Made by a program: the position numbers and the translations under genes. From Sporomusa malonica (GTDB lineage Bacteria; Bacillota; Negativicutes; Sporomusales; Sporomusaceae): a stretch of 64,000 bases of DNA. The notes under the pieces were generated by a model. The model was given only the letters and a program-made list of their open reading frames with translations. It did no database searches and had not been told where the DNA came from. This document shows, piece by piece, positions 57,840 through 64,000 of the stretch (position 1 is the first letter of the stretch; each line of letters begins with the position of its first letter). Location: the NCBI RefSeq assembly GCF_900176355.1, contig NZ_FWXI01000005.1, positions 186,001-250,000 of the forward strand, written 5' to 3'.

Positions 57840-57879
57840 AACATAACATAAATAGAATAAAAGGTCAATTCTTGTCGAA
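57840..57879 (-). promoter_or_regulatory. Promoter of acetate transporter copy 2 with upstream 0A-box-like site
   Basis: TTGACC (57868-57863), 17-base spacer and TATGTT (57845-57840). Four bases upstream of the -35 lies TTGTCGAA on the plus strand (57872-57879), a perfect match to the Spo0A box. That spacing suits activation of a SigmaA promoter by Spo0A~P. Confidence 0.55.
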
Positions 57880-57921
57880 ATAAAGTATAAAGTTTTTTTA
57901 ATCCTTTCAGTAAAGGTACAC

Positions 57922-57968
57922 AAAAAATTCGGACATCGTCCCCATTGATATAAGGAAGATGTCCGAAT
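57922..57968 (-). terminator. Terminator after 6S RNA/aspS region
   Basis: ATTCGGACATC and GATGTCCGAAT form a perfect 11-bp stem with a 20-base loop, followed on the minus strand by TTTTTTG. It lies about 25 bases after the 3' end of the 6S-like RNA. Confidence 0.85.
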
Positions 57969-57989
57969 ATGTTTCTTAGCAGAAATTAA

Positions 57990-58203
57990 CTCTCTCTATG
58001 AATGCTCAATCCCCACCATGCCGTATTGTCTGTGTTTTGAACCTGCCCCCGGCAGGTGGGTGCTCGCCTGATTACTTTGTGTGTCCCCTCAAACATACAG
58101 GGCATACAGGCCATAATCAGAGACAGGCTCCCGCAGTAAATGTGTTGGCTCAAAACATAGACTTCAAACGAACACAGTAGGGTATGAGCAATTCTTTTGT
58201 TCG
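57990..58203 (-). ncRNA. 6S RNA (RNA polymerase-binding regulatory RNA)
   Basis: A non-coding stretch of about 215 bases between aspS and a terminator. A good promoter (TTGCAA-N17-TAATAT, 58237-58209) reads into it. The ends pair: GAATTGCTCATACCC (58194-58180) with GGGGATTGAGCATTC (58014-58000). A large open region follows, then TGTTTTGAGCC with GGTTCAAAACA, then CTGATTA with TAATCAG around an apical loop. This closing stem, central bubble and long hairpin is the 6S RNA plan. In B. subtilis bsrA (6S-1) lies next to aspS. 6S mimics an open promoter and binds SigmaA-RNA polymerase. Exact ends are estimated. Confidence 0.75.
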
Positions 58204-58208
58204 TTTTT

Positions 58209-58237
58209 ATATTATCAAATAAATCACGCAATTGCAA
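58209..58237 (-). promoter_or_regulatory. SigmaA promoter of the 6S-like RNA
   Basis: TTGCAA (58237-58232), 17-base spacer, TAATAT (58214-58209). The predicted start is near 58203, just before the first paired bases of the RNA. It lies 39 bases after the aspS stop, with no terminator between. Confidence 0.75.
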
Positions 58238-58275
58238 GAGTTTAGGCTCCGGAATATTCTTCCATTTACAATCGC

Positions 58276-60105
58276 TTACTTTTTAGTCACAACATCAGAC
58301 TTAATAAACAATTCCTTAAGCTGACGCGGTCCCACTTCCGACGGAGCTTGCATCATCATATCTGAAGCGCTTTGTGTTTTGGGGAAAGCAATAACATCCC
58401 GAATTGATGCTCGTTTGGCCATAAGCATAACTAGACGGTCTAAGCCAAAGGCGATACCGCCATGCGGCGGAGTGCCATACTCAAAAGCCTCAAGCAAATA
58501 ACCAAACTTATCTATAGCTTCTTCAGGAGTTAGACCTATCGCCGTAAATACTTTTTCCTGAATGCTGCGGTTATAAATCCGGATGCTGCCACCGCCCAGT
58601 TCAATTCCGTTAAGCACCAAATCATAGGCTTTAGCTTTAATCTTGCCTGGATCATTGCCCAAATATTGAACGTCCTCGTCGCGCGGTGAAGTAAATGGGT
58701 GATGCATAGCAACCCAACGCTTGTCTTCTTCGTCATATTCAAACATGGGGAAATCAATAACCCATAAGAAGGTTAGTTTATCTGGATCGATTAAGTTAAG
58801 ACGACGGCCCATTTCCAGTCTGAGCTGCCCTAATGCGGCTGCCACAACTTTAGGTTTATCAGCAACAAATAGCAGCAGATCACCAGTCTCAGCTTGCGTT
58901 AGAGCTGTCATTTTACTAATCGTATCTTCGCTAAAGAATTTAGTAATCGGCGATTTTAGGCCCTCGTCAGTATAGCATATCCAAGCTAATCCCTTAGCAC
59001 CATAGGTGGCAACATAGTCTACTAGACCATCAAGTTCACGGCGGGGAGCGTTGGCGTAACCCTTAACATTAATGGCTTTAACCTGACCGCCGTTAGCTAG
59101 TACAGTATCAAATACTTTGAAGCCGGAATCTTTAAAGATTCCAGACAAATCAACCAGCTCCATACCAAAACGAAGATCAGGTTTATCTGAACCGTAGCGT
59201 GCCATGGCTTCATCATAACTTAAACGCACAAAAGACGCAGGCACCTCGGCGCCAATACCTTCTTTAAAGATGTGAGCAACCATTTGCTCCATAAGAGATA
59301 TAATATCTTCTCTGTCAATAAAGGACATTTCAATGTCAAGCTGGGTAAACTCTGGCTGGCGATCAGCTCTTAAATCTTCATCCCGGAAGCAGCGGGCTAT
59401 TTGAAAATAACGTTCCATCCCAGCAACCATAAGCAGCTGTTTATAGATTTGCGGCGATTGCGGCAAGGCATAAAACTTGCCTGGATTTACCCGGCTGGGT
59501 ACCAAGTAGTCTCTAGCACCTTCAGGCGAACTTTTTGTCAGAATGGGGGTTTCAACTTCAAGAAAACGGTGCTGATCCAAGAAGTCCCGCATGGACTTGG
59601 CCACCCGGTGTCTGAGCATAAGGTCTTTTTGCATCTCAGGCCGCCGCAGATCAAGATAACGGTACTTTAACCGTAGAATTTCATCAACCTCGATGTTGTC
59701 TTGGATATAAAAAGGCGATGTTTTGGCCATATTTAAGATTTTCAGTTCACTGCCATATACCTCAATTGTACCTGTATCCATATTAGGATTAATAGTACCT
59801 TCAGAACGAACCTTTACAGTACCGCGTACAGCCAGCACATATTCATTGCGAACCATCTCAGCCTTAACAAAAGCATCCTTATTAACATCAGACGAAAATA
59901 CTACTTGAACAATACCTGAACGATCACGCAAATCAATAAAGATAAGCCCGCCATGGTCACGGCGTCTGGAAACCCAGCCGCATAGAATAACTTCCTGGCC
60001 TGTGTGATCTTGGTTCAAATCATTACATGCATGGGTCCGTTTTAACCCCTGCATTGTATCAATTGCGCTAATTGTTTCATAATCGGCTGTTTCTATTTGT
60101 GCCAT
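58276..60105 (-). CDS. aspS: Aspartate-tRNA ligase
   Basis: A 609-residue class II synthetase of bacterial type. The N-terminal OB-fold has [20 protein letters not shown] and [13 protein letters not shown]. Motif 2 is [20 protein letters not shown], the GAD insert covers about residues 290-420, and motif 3 is [13 protein letters not shown]. It charges tRNA-Asp. No gatCAB is in the window, so discriminating status is unknown. The ATG shares one base with the hisS stop. The residues before the OB fold ([20 protein letters not shown]) make a longer leader than in many orthologues, so an internal start at MQGLKR is possible. Confidence 0.96.
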   Translation of the reverse strand: MAQIETADYETISAIDTMQGLKRTHACNDLNQDHTGQEVILCGWVSRRRDHGGLIFIDLRDRSGIVQVVFSSDVNKDAFVKAEMVRNEYVLAVRGTVKVRSEGTINPNMDTGTIEVYGSELKILNMAKTSPFYIQDNIEVDEILRLKYRYLDLRRPEMQKDLMLRHRVAKSMRDFLDQHRFLEVETPILTKSSPEGARDYLVPSRVNPGKFYALPQSPQIYKQLLMVAGMERYFQIARCFRDEDLRADRQPEFTQLDIEMSFIDREDIISLMEQMVAHIFKEGIGAEVPASFVRLSYDEAMARYGSDKPDLRFGMELVDLSGIFKDSGFKVFDTVLANGGQVKAINVKGYANAPRRELDGLVDYVATYGAKGLAWICYTDEGLKSPITKFFSEDTISKMTALTQAETGDLLLFVADKPKVVAAALGQLRLEMGRRLNLIDPDKLTFLWVIDFPMFEYDEEDKRWVAMHHPFTSPRDEDVQYLGNDPGKIKAKAYDLVLNGIELGGGSIRIYNRSIQEKVFTAIGLTPEEAIDKFGYLLEAFEYGTPPHGGIAFGLDRLVMLMAKRASIRDVIAFPKTQSASDMMMQAPSEVGPRQLKELFIKSDVVTKK

Positions 60106-61370
60106 TACTTCTCCATCTCCTCTATAATCATATGTACCAGTTCAGCCCTATCAATTAAATTTTGGCTGCCTGTTTCCATATTTTTTAACATTACTTTATT
60201 CTGTGCCAGCTCATCCTGGCCAATAAGCGCCACAAACTTGGCCGGATATTTATTGGCATATTTCATCTGCGCTTTTAAGCTGCGATTCATAAAATCCATA
60301 TCAGCGGCGATACCTGCATGGCGAAGCTCAGTTAACAGCTCGAAGGATGCTGCCTGAGTCTCAGCTCCCAACGGGGCAACAAAAACATCAATCGCGTTAT
60401 TTATGAATGGCAATAACTCTTGTTTTTCTAGCGCTAAAAGTACCCGCTCAATACCAATGGCAAAGCCGATACCCGGCGTTGGCTGACCGCCGCATTCGGC
60501 AATCAGACCGTCATAGCGGCCACCGCCACATACTGCGCTCTGCGCACCTAAGGGTGAGTACTGGATTTCAAAGGCCGTCTTTGTGTAATAATCAAGGCCA
60601 CGCACTAAACGCGGATTAAGGACAAAACTAATCCCCGCAGCAGTCAAAAGATCTTTCAGTCCAGTAAAATGGTTACTGCAATCACTGCAAAGGCAATCGA
60701 CCATATGAGGAGCACCTTGAGAGTGTTCAGCACATGTCTCATTTTTACAATCTAAAATACGCATAGGATTACGATCATACCTGGACTGACAGTCTGAACA
60801 TAAGTGCGATACTTTATCGCGAAAAAACTCTTGCAGCTTAGTGCGGTAAACAGGACGACATTCTGGGCAGCCAACCGAATTAATTAACAATTTTAATTCA
60901 TTTAACCCTAACTTGTTAAGAAGCTCTACTGCCAAGCTAATAATCTCAGCATCAATAGTTGGCCCGTGCGCGCCGATAGCTTCGATGCCAAACTGGTGAA
61001 ACTGGCGGTAACGGCCAGCTTGCGGCCGGTCATACCTAAACATGGGTCCGATATAAAATAATTTTGTCGGCTGCGGTCCAGCATACAGTTTGTTCTCTAA
61101 ATAAGAGCGAACCACAGAAGCAGTATTTTCAGGTCTTAATGTAATATTGCGTTTACCTCTATCGGTAAAGGTATACATCTCTTTTTCAACAATATCAGTA
61201 GTCTCTCCGATACCGCGTAAAAAAAGTTCTGTATGCTCAAAAATCGGGGTACGAATCTCGTGATAGGCAAAATTACGGCATACTTCACGAATCGTTTTTT
61301 CAACATACTGCCAATGTCCACTAGTATCAGGCAATATATCCTTAGTTCCCCGAGGGCCTGTTGTCAGCAT
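60105..61370 (-). CDS. hisS: Histidine-tRNA ligase
   Basis: A 421-residue class II synthetase. It begins [20 protein letters not shown] and has motif 1 [20 protein letters not shown], motif 2 [20 protein letters not shown], histidine-specific [16 protein letters not shown], motif 3 [16 protein letters not shown], and a C-terminal anticodon domain. Four Cys ([18 protein letters not shown]) in the insertion may bind zinc. It charges tRNA-His. It begins three bases after the hemZ stop. No T-box is visible upstream, since hemZ is directly adjacent. Confidence 0.96.
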   Translation of the reverse strand: MLTTGPRGTKDILPDTSGHWQYVEKTIREVCRNFAYHEIRTPIFEHTELFLRGIGETTDIVEKEMYTFTDRGKRNITLRPENTASVVRSYLENKLYAGPQPTKLFYIGPMFRYDRPQAGRYRQFHQFGIEAIGAHGPTIDAEIISLAVELLNKLGLNELKLLINSVGCPECRPVYRTKLQEFFRDKVSHLCSDCQSRYDRNPMRILDCKNETCAEHSQGAPHMVDCLCSDCSNHFTGLKDLLTAAGISFVLNPRLVRGLDYYTKTAFEIQYSPLGAQSAVCGGGRYDGLIAECGGQPTPGIGFAIGIERVLLALEKQELLPFINNAIDVFVAPLGAETQAASFELLTELRHAGIAADMDFMNRSLKAQMKYANKYPAKFVALIGQDELAQNKVMLKNMETGSQNLIDRAELVHMIIEEMEK

Positions 61371-61372
61371 AA

Positions 61373-62959
61373 TTAATCCTCCTTACAGTCGCCATATAAT
61401 CTTGAAAGCAGTGTATTTCTTTCGTTTAAATAAACATCTAGATTTTTTATGTAGGAGACAACATCTTTGGCATTATAGGAACTTTGAAGCCGCCAGTGAT
61501 TAGGGCTTACTGCCTTAGTACCAGCACCGGGTCCAATGCCGATGATCGTCTGTCTTTCTTCCATTATTTGAATATTATAAAGGCAATCGGTTTCCGGTTT
61601 GGCATAGCCGATGTTTTCAAGATTACCTGTCATATACTTCTGCCGGTATAAATAGTATGGATGCATGTCCAAGCTGGTGGCGTAATCGGTAGCAACCTTA
61701 AGCATTGCTTGAGTTACTTCCTCATTGGGCAAAGATTGTCCTGATAGTATGCCGGAACTCAGTGACTCCTTCAGGATGGAGCCACGCTTTAAGGCTAACG
61801 TATGTACCGTAATATTTTCAGGGTTGAGCATGGCAATTTGCCGCATGGTATCCTCCATATCGGCTTCAGTCTCACCAGGCAGACCTGCAATTACATCCAT
61901 GTTTACCAGGGGTATCCCAGCATAGCGGATTTTACCGAATATGTCTATTATATCTTGAACAGTATGTCTTCGTCCAATCTGTTTTAATGTTTTATCTTGC
62001 ATTGTTTGCGGATTTATACTTACCCTATTTACTCCATATTGCCGCAAAACATCAATTTTTTCGTTATTAATGCTATCAGGGCGTCCAGCTTCAACTGTAA
62101 ATTCTTTCGTTTGCGCACTCCTAAAGCCTTCTCTAATTAGAGCAAGCAAAGCGGCCAAATCAGTTGCTGACAAACTCGTAGGTGTTCCGCCACCAACATA
62201 AATACTCTCTACCGATAAATTAAACCTTGCTATTAGCTGTGAAGTGCTTTCGATGTCTCGGGTAATTGACCGTAAAAAAGCATCAAGCTGTTCTCGCCGC
62301 TCGGGCAGCACATAGGCTGGGAATGAGCAGTATAAACATCTCGATGGACAATAGGGTATTCCTATATATATACTTATTTTTTTTTCGTTCACTGGATTAT
62401 CAGGGCTAACGATCACGGGGCGCTGATGGATGGCAATACCGGTAACAAGTGCAGCCTTGGCGGGTTCTAACGCATACTCTTGCACAAGTTTTGCAGTGAT
62501 TTGGGAACGAATAAGACCTTGATCCAACAAACGATGGACTATTTTCGTGGGACGAACACCACGAAGAATTCCCCACGGTGCTGGGTTACTTCCTGTTAAC
62601 TTCCGCATAAGCCGAAGAACAGTAAGACGTACCAGTCGCCTGACCAGCCCAGTTACATCTTCACTGTCTTCACTCTTAGTGCGCGCCAGCGGCATAGGAC
62701 GATACTCATATTCAGTCAAAGATTCGATTTCAGCTGCTGGGGTACAAAAGCTAATAACAATTTTTATACTTACTTGATCCTCTTCACATCTGACTGAACT
62801 TACTATAAGCAGACTGCCAGGCTTAAGATCAGCTAAGCGGGCCCCTTCCGGCCAGACGCCCGCAGCATCAACATTAAACAGGAGCATAGTATCACGTATA
62901 GCAGAAGAAATATCAACGCCGGCACCAGCATTAGTAAAGAAAAAATTATTAATCTTCAC
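61373..62959 (-). CDS. hemZ: Coproporphyrinogen dehydrogenase HemZ (radical SAM)
   Basis: A 528-residue radical-SAM protein. An N-terminal non-SAM domain (residues 1-190) is followed by the cluster motif YCPSRCLYCSFPAYVLPERR, then VESIYVGGGTPTSLSATDLA, FTVEAGRPDSINNEKIDVLR and VNRVSINPQTMQDKTLKQIG, with a C-terminal HemN-like region ending near GIGPGAGTKAVSPNH. HemZ is an oxygen-independent coproporphyrinogen oxidase; alternative HemN-like functions are possible. GTG 62959 overlaps the fur stop. Its ribosome-binding site is weak. Confidence 0.9.
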   Translation of the reverse strand: MKINNFFFTNAGAGVDISSAIRDTMLLFNVDAAGVWPEGARLADLKPGSLLIVSSVRCEEDQVSIKIVISFCTPAAEIESLTEYEYRPMPLARTKSEDSEDVTGLVRRLVRLTVLRLMRKLTGSNPAPWGILRGVRPTKIVHRLLDQGLIRSQITAKLVQEYALEPAKAALVTGIAIHQRPVIVSPDNPVNEKKISIYIGIPYCPSRCLYCSFPAYVLPERREQLDAFLRSITRDIESTSQLIARFNLSVESIYVGGGTPTSLSATDLAALLALIREGFRSAQTKEFTVEAGRPDSINNEKIDVLRQYGVNRVSINPQTMQDKTLKQIGRRHTVQDIIDIFGKIRYAGIPLVNMDVIAGLPGETEADMEDTMRQIAMLNPENITVHTLALKRGSILKESLSSGILSGQSLPNEEVTQAMLKVATDYATSLDMHPYYLYRQKYMTGNLENIGYAKPETDCLYNIQIMEERQTIIGIGPGAGTKAVSPNHWRLQSSYNAKDVVSYIKNLDVYLNERNTLLSRLYGDCKED

Positions 62960-63398
62960 GTTTTTTGCGGCACTCCTGACAATATCCGTAAAACTTAACT
63001 TGATGATCTACGATGGTAAAATTGCTGTTTTTAGCAATTACGTTTTCTAGCTCGTCCATTAAATCATCTTCAAACTCTATCACCTTGCCACAGGCAAGGC
63101 AAATAAGATGATGATGATGATGGGGCGTACTTGTTTCATTAATTTCATATCGGCTGCGGCCATCACCAAAATCCATTTTTTGCAGAACATCGAGTTCACT
63201 CAATAATTCAAGCGTGCGGTATACTGTTGCCAACCCAATATCGTTCGACTGCTGCCGCACAATATTATGAACGTCTTCAGCGCTTAAATGCTTGTCTTGA
63301 TTATCGATAAAAACCTGCAAAACAATTTGGCGTTGGGGTGTCAGCTTATAGTCCCGTTCCCGAAACTTTTGACGCAAGTTAGACAAATCAATACTCAT
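62949..63398 (-). CDS. Fur family metal/peroxide regulator
   Basis: A 149-residue Fur-fold regulator. The winged helix (residues 1-80) has YKLTPQRQIVLQVFIDNQDK and DIGLATVYRTLELLSELDVL. A dimerisation domain carries metal sites: an HHHHH run in TSTPHHHHHLICLACGKVIE, then CQECRKK for the structural Zn with CLAC. Fur, Zur or PerR cannot be told apart by eye. ATG 63398 follows AGGTGA by seven bases. It overlaps hemZ by 11 bases and follows the AI-2E permease stop. Confidence 0.92.
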   Translation of the reverse strand: MSIDLSNLRQKFRERDYKLTPQRQIVLQVFIDNQDKHLSAEDVHNIVRQQSNDIGLATVYRTLELLSELDVLQKMDFGDGRSRYEINETSTPHHHHHLICLACGKVIEFEDDLMDELENVIAKNSNFTIVDHQVKFYGYCQECRKKRED

Positions 63399-63403
63399 AT
63401 AAT

Positions 63404-64000
63404 TCACCTGTCCTTCGGAACTTCATCCAAATACCAGAGGTGCCGGAGTACAACCTTGAATAATGCGGCAACAGGCACGGCCAGAATCATTCCGGCGATT
63501 CCGTACAATTGGCCGCCTATCAACAAACTTATAATTACCAATACGGGATGCAAATCAATGGTGTGCCCCATAATATTAGGAACAATTATGTGGTTTTCAA
63601 TTTGATGAAGGATTATATAAAAAGCAGCCACTTTTGTTGCTAACACGGGTGATGACAAATAAGCTAGCAAGATAGCAGGAATAGCACCAATTATCGGCCC
63701 GATAATTGGGAGTGTCTCAGTCAAAGTAACCAGGAGACCCAATACAAGCGGATAGTCCACTCTCAAAAAGTACATGCCGCTAAATACCATTAAACCCATT
63801 ATGGCACTAATCAGTACCTGACCGCGAATATAATTGCTCACAACCATAGCCAATTCTTCAATTATGCTGACAGCTCGGGGCTGGGATAAAGGAGGAAAAA
63901 GGGTAATAACATCAGCTTTGAGACTTCGCCAGTCTTTCAAAAAATAGTAAGTTAAAACAGGTACAACTACCAGCTCAATGATTTGTGTGGCAAAAGCGAA
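63404..64000 (-). CDS. AI-2E/PerM family permease, C-terminal part (runs off window)
   Basis: The gene is cut at base 64000; about 198 codons are visible, and the frame is open upstream with FAFATQIIELVVVPVLTYYF. The visible part has VSNYIRGQVLISAIMGLMVF, LTETLPIIGPIIGAIPAILL, GHTIDLHPVLVIISLLIGGQ and AVPVAALFKVVLRHLW, the same pattern as the permease at 49610. Its substrate is unknown. It is the upstream neighbour of fur. Confidence 0.88.
   Translation of the reverse strand, partial: FAFATQIIELVVVPVLTYYFLKDWRSLKADVITLFPPLSQPRAVSIIEELAMVVSNYIRGQVLISAIMGLMVFSGMYFLRVDYPLVLGLLVTLTETLPIIGPIIGAIPAILLAYLSSPVLATKVAAFYIILHQIENHIIVPNIMGHTIDLHPVLVIISLLIGGQLYGIAGMILAVPVAALFKVVLRHLWYLDEVPKDR

Noticed and set aside
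57986..58237. Open frame of 83 codons on the minus strand downstream of aspS
   Set aside because: It starts inside the -35 of a good promoter and overlaps a structured, 6S-like RNA; the translation (Cys, His and Trp scattered) shows no protein-like pattern or ribosome-binding site.

Overview
The window is about 64 kb of a chromosome from an endospore-forming, probably anaerobic Firmicute. The evidence is an almost complete set of core sporulation loci: spoIIA-sigF, spoVA, spoIIM, spo0A, spoIVB and spoIIIAA-AH. Alongside them are butyrate kinase, a ferredoxin-tailed aldo/keto reductase, HemZ, two acetate-uptake transporters and many TTG/GTG starts with strong Shine-Dalgarno sequences. The style resembles spore-forming Negativicutes (Sporomusa/Pelosinus type), but that placement is an inference: no 16S gene or outer-membrane gene is present to prove it. 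Nearly every gene is on the minus strand. The exceptions are a 41-codon gene near 14.4 kb and one acetate transporter near 55 kb.

Layout. 1-4.6 kb: spoVA operon (spoVAC, AD, AEB, two unfamiliar genes, AEA, start of AF), with a dodecin and a small membrane protein upstream. 4.8-12.5 kb: sigF-spoIIAB-spoIIAA-dacF-pdp-deoB-xerD-(YqzK-like)-spoIIM, the order I know from Bacillus subtilis. 12.6-16.3 kb: endonuclease Q, NudF, a P-loop protein and butyrate kinase. 16.5-28.6 kb: spo0A-spoIVB, then recN-argR-methyltransferase-nadK-tlyA-dxs-PAP2 family-ispA-xseB-xseA and a 45-codon membrane protein. 28.6-36.5 kb: TsaD-like protein, nusB, an Asp23/AmaP envelope-stress trio, and spoIIIAH to AA. 36.7-41.3 kb: CD1247-like protein, efp, Xaa-Pro peptidase, aroQ and a class B PBP. 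41.3-49.5 kb: DUF4911, trhP, trmR, mltG, DUF1292, ruvX, aldo/keto reductase, ireB and alaS. 49.6-58.2 kb: PerM-type permease, three small genes, mnmA-iscU-iscS-rrf2, acetate transporter, rarA, second acetate transporter and a 6S RNA. 58.3-64 kb: aspS-hisS-hemZ-fur and a second, cut-off PerM-type permease.

How it fits together. Spo0A and the SpoIIAA/AB/SigmaF switch commit the cell to sporulation and start forespore transcription. SpoIIIAA-AH and SpoIVB couple the mother cell to later forespore sigma activation, SpoIIM helps engulfment, and SpoVA proteins load dipicolinic acid. spo0A and spoIIA both carry SigmaH-like promoters with the same spacing. A second theme is tRNA wobble chemistry: IscS/IscU/MnmA (2-thiouridine), an MnmM-like methyltransferase, and TrhP/TrmR (5-methoxyuridine).

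The most unusual features are: (i) a two-module dispersed intergenic repeat with at least eight full or partial copies, two of which abut the stop codons of spoVAC and dacF; (ii) a Gln-rich protein and a membrane protein inserted between spoVAEB and spoVAEA; (iii) a spoIVB reading frame that runs through its own strong terminator hairpin; and (iv) a perfect Spo0A-box-like site before the second acetate transporter. No tRNA, rRNA, CRISPR array, insertion sequence or prophage was seen.
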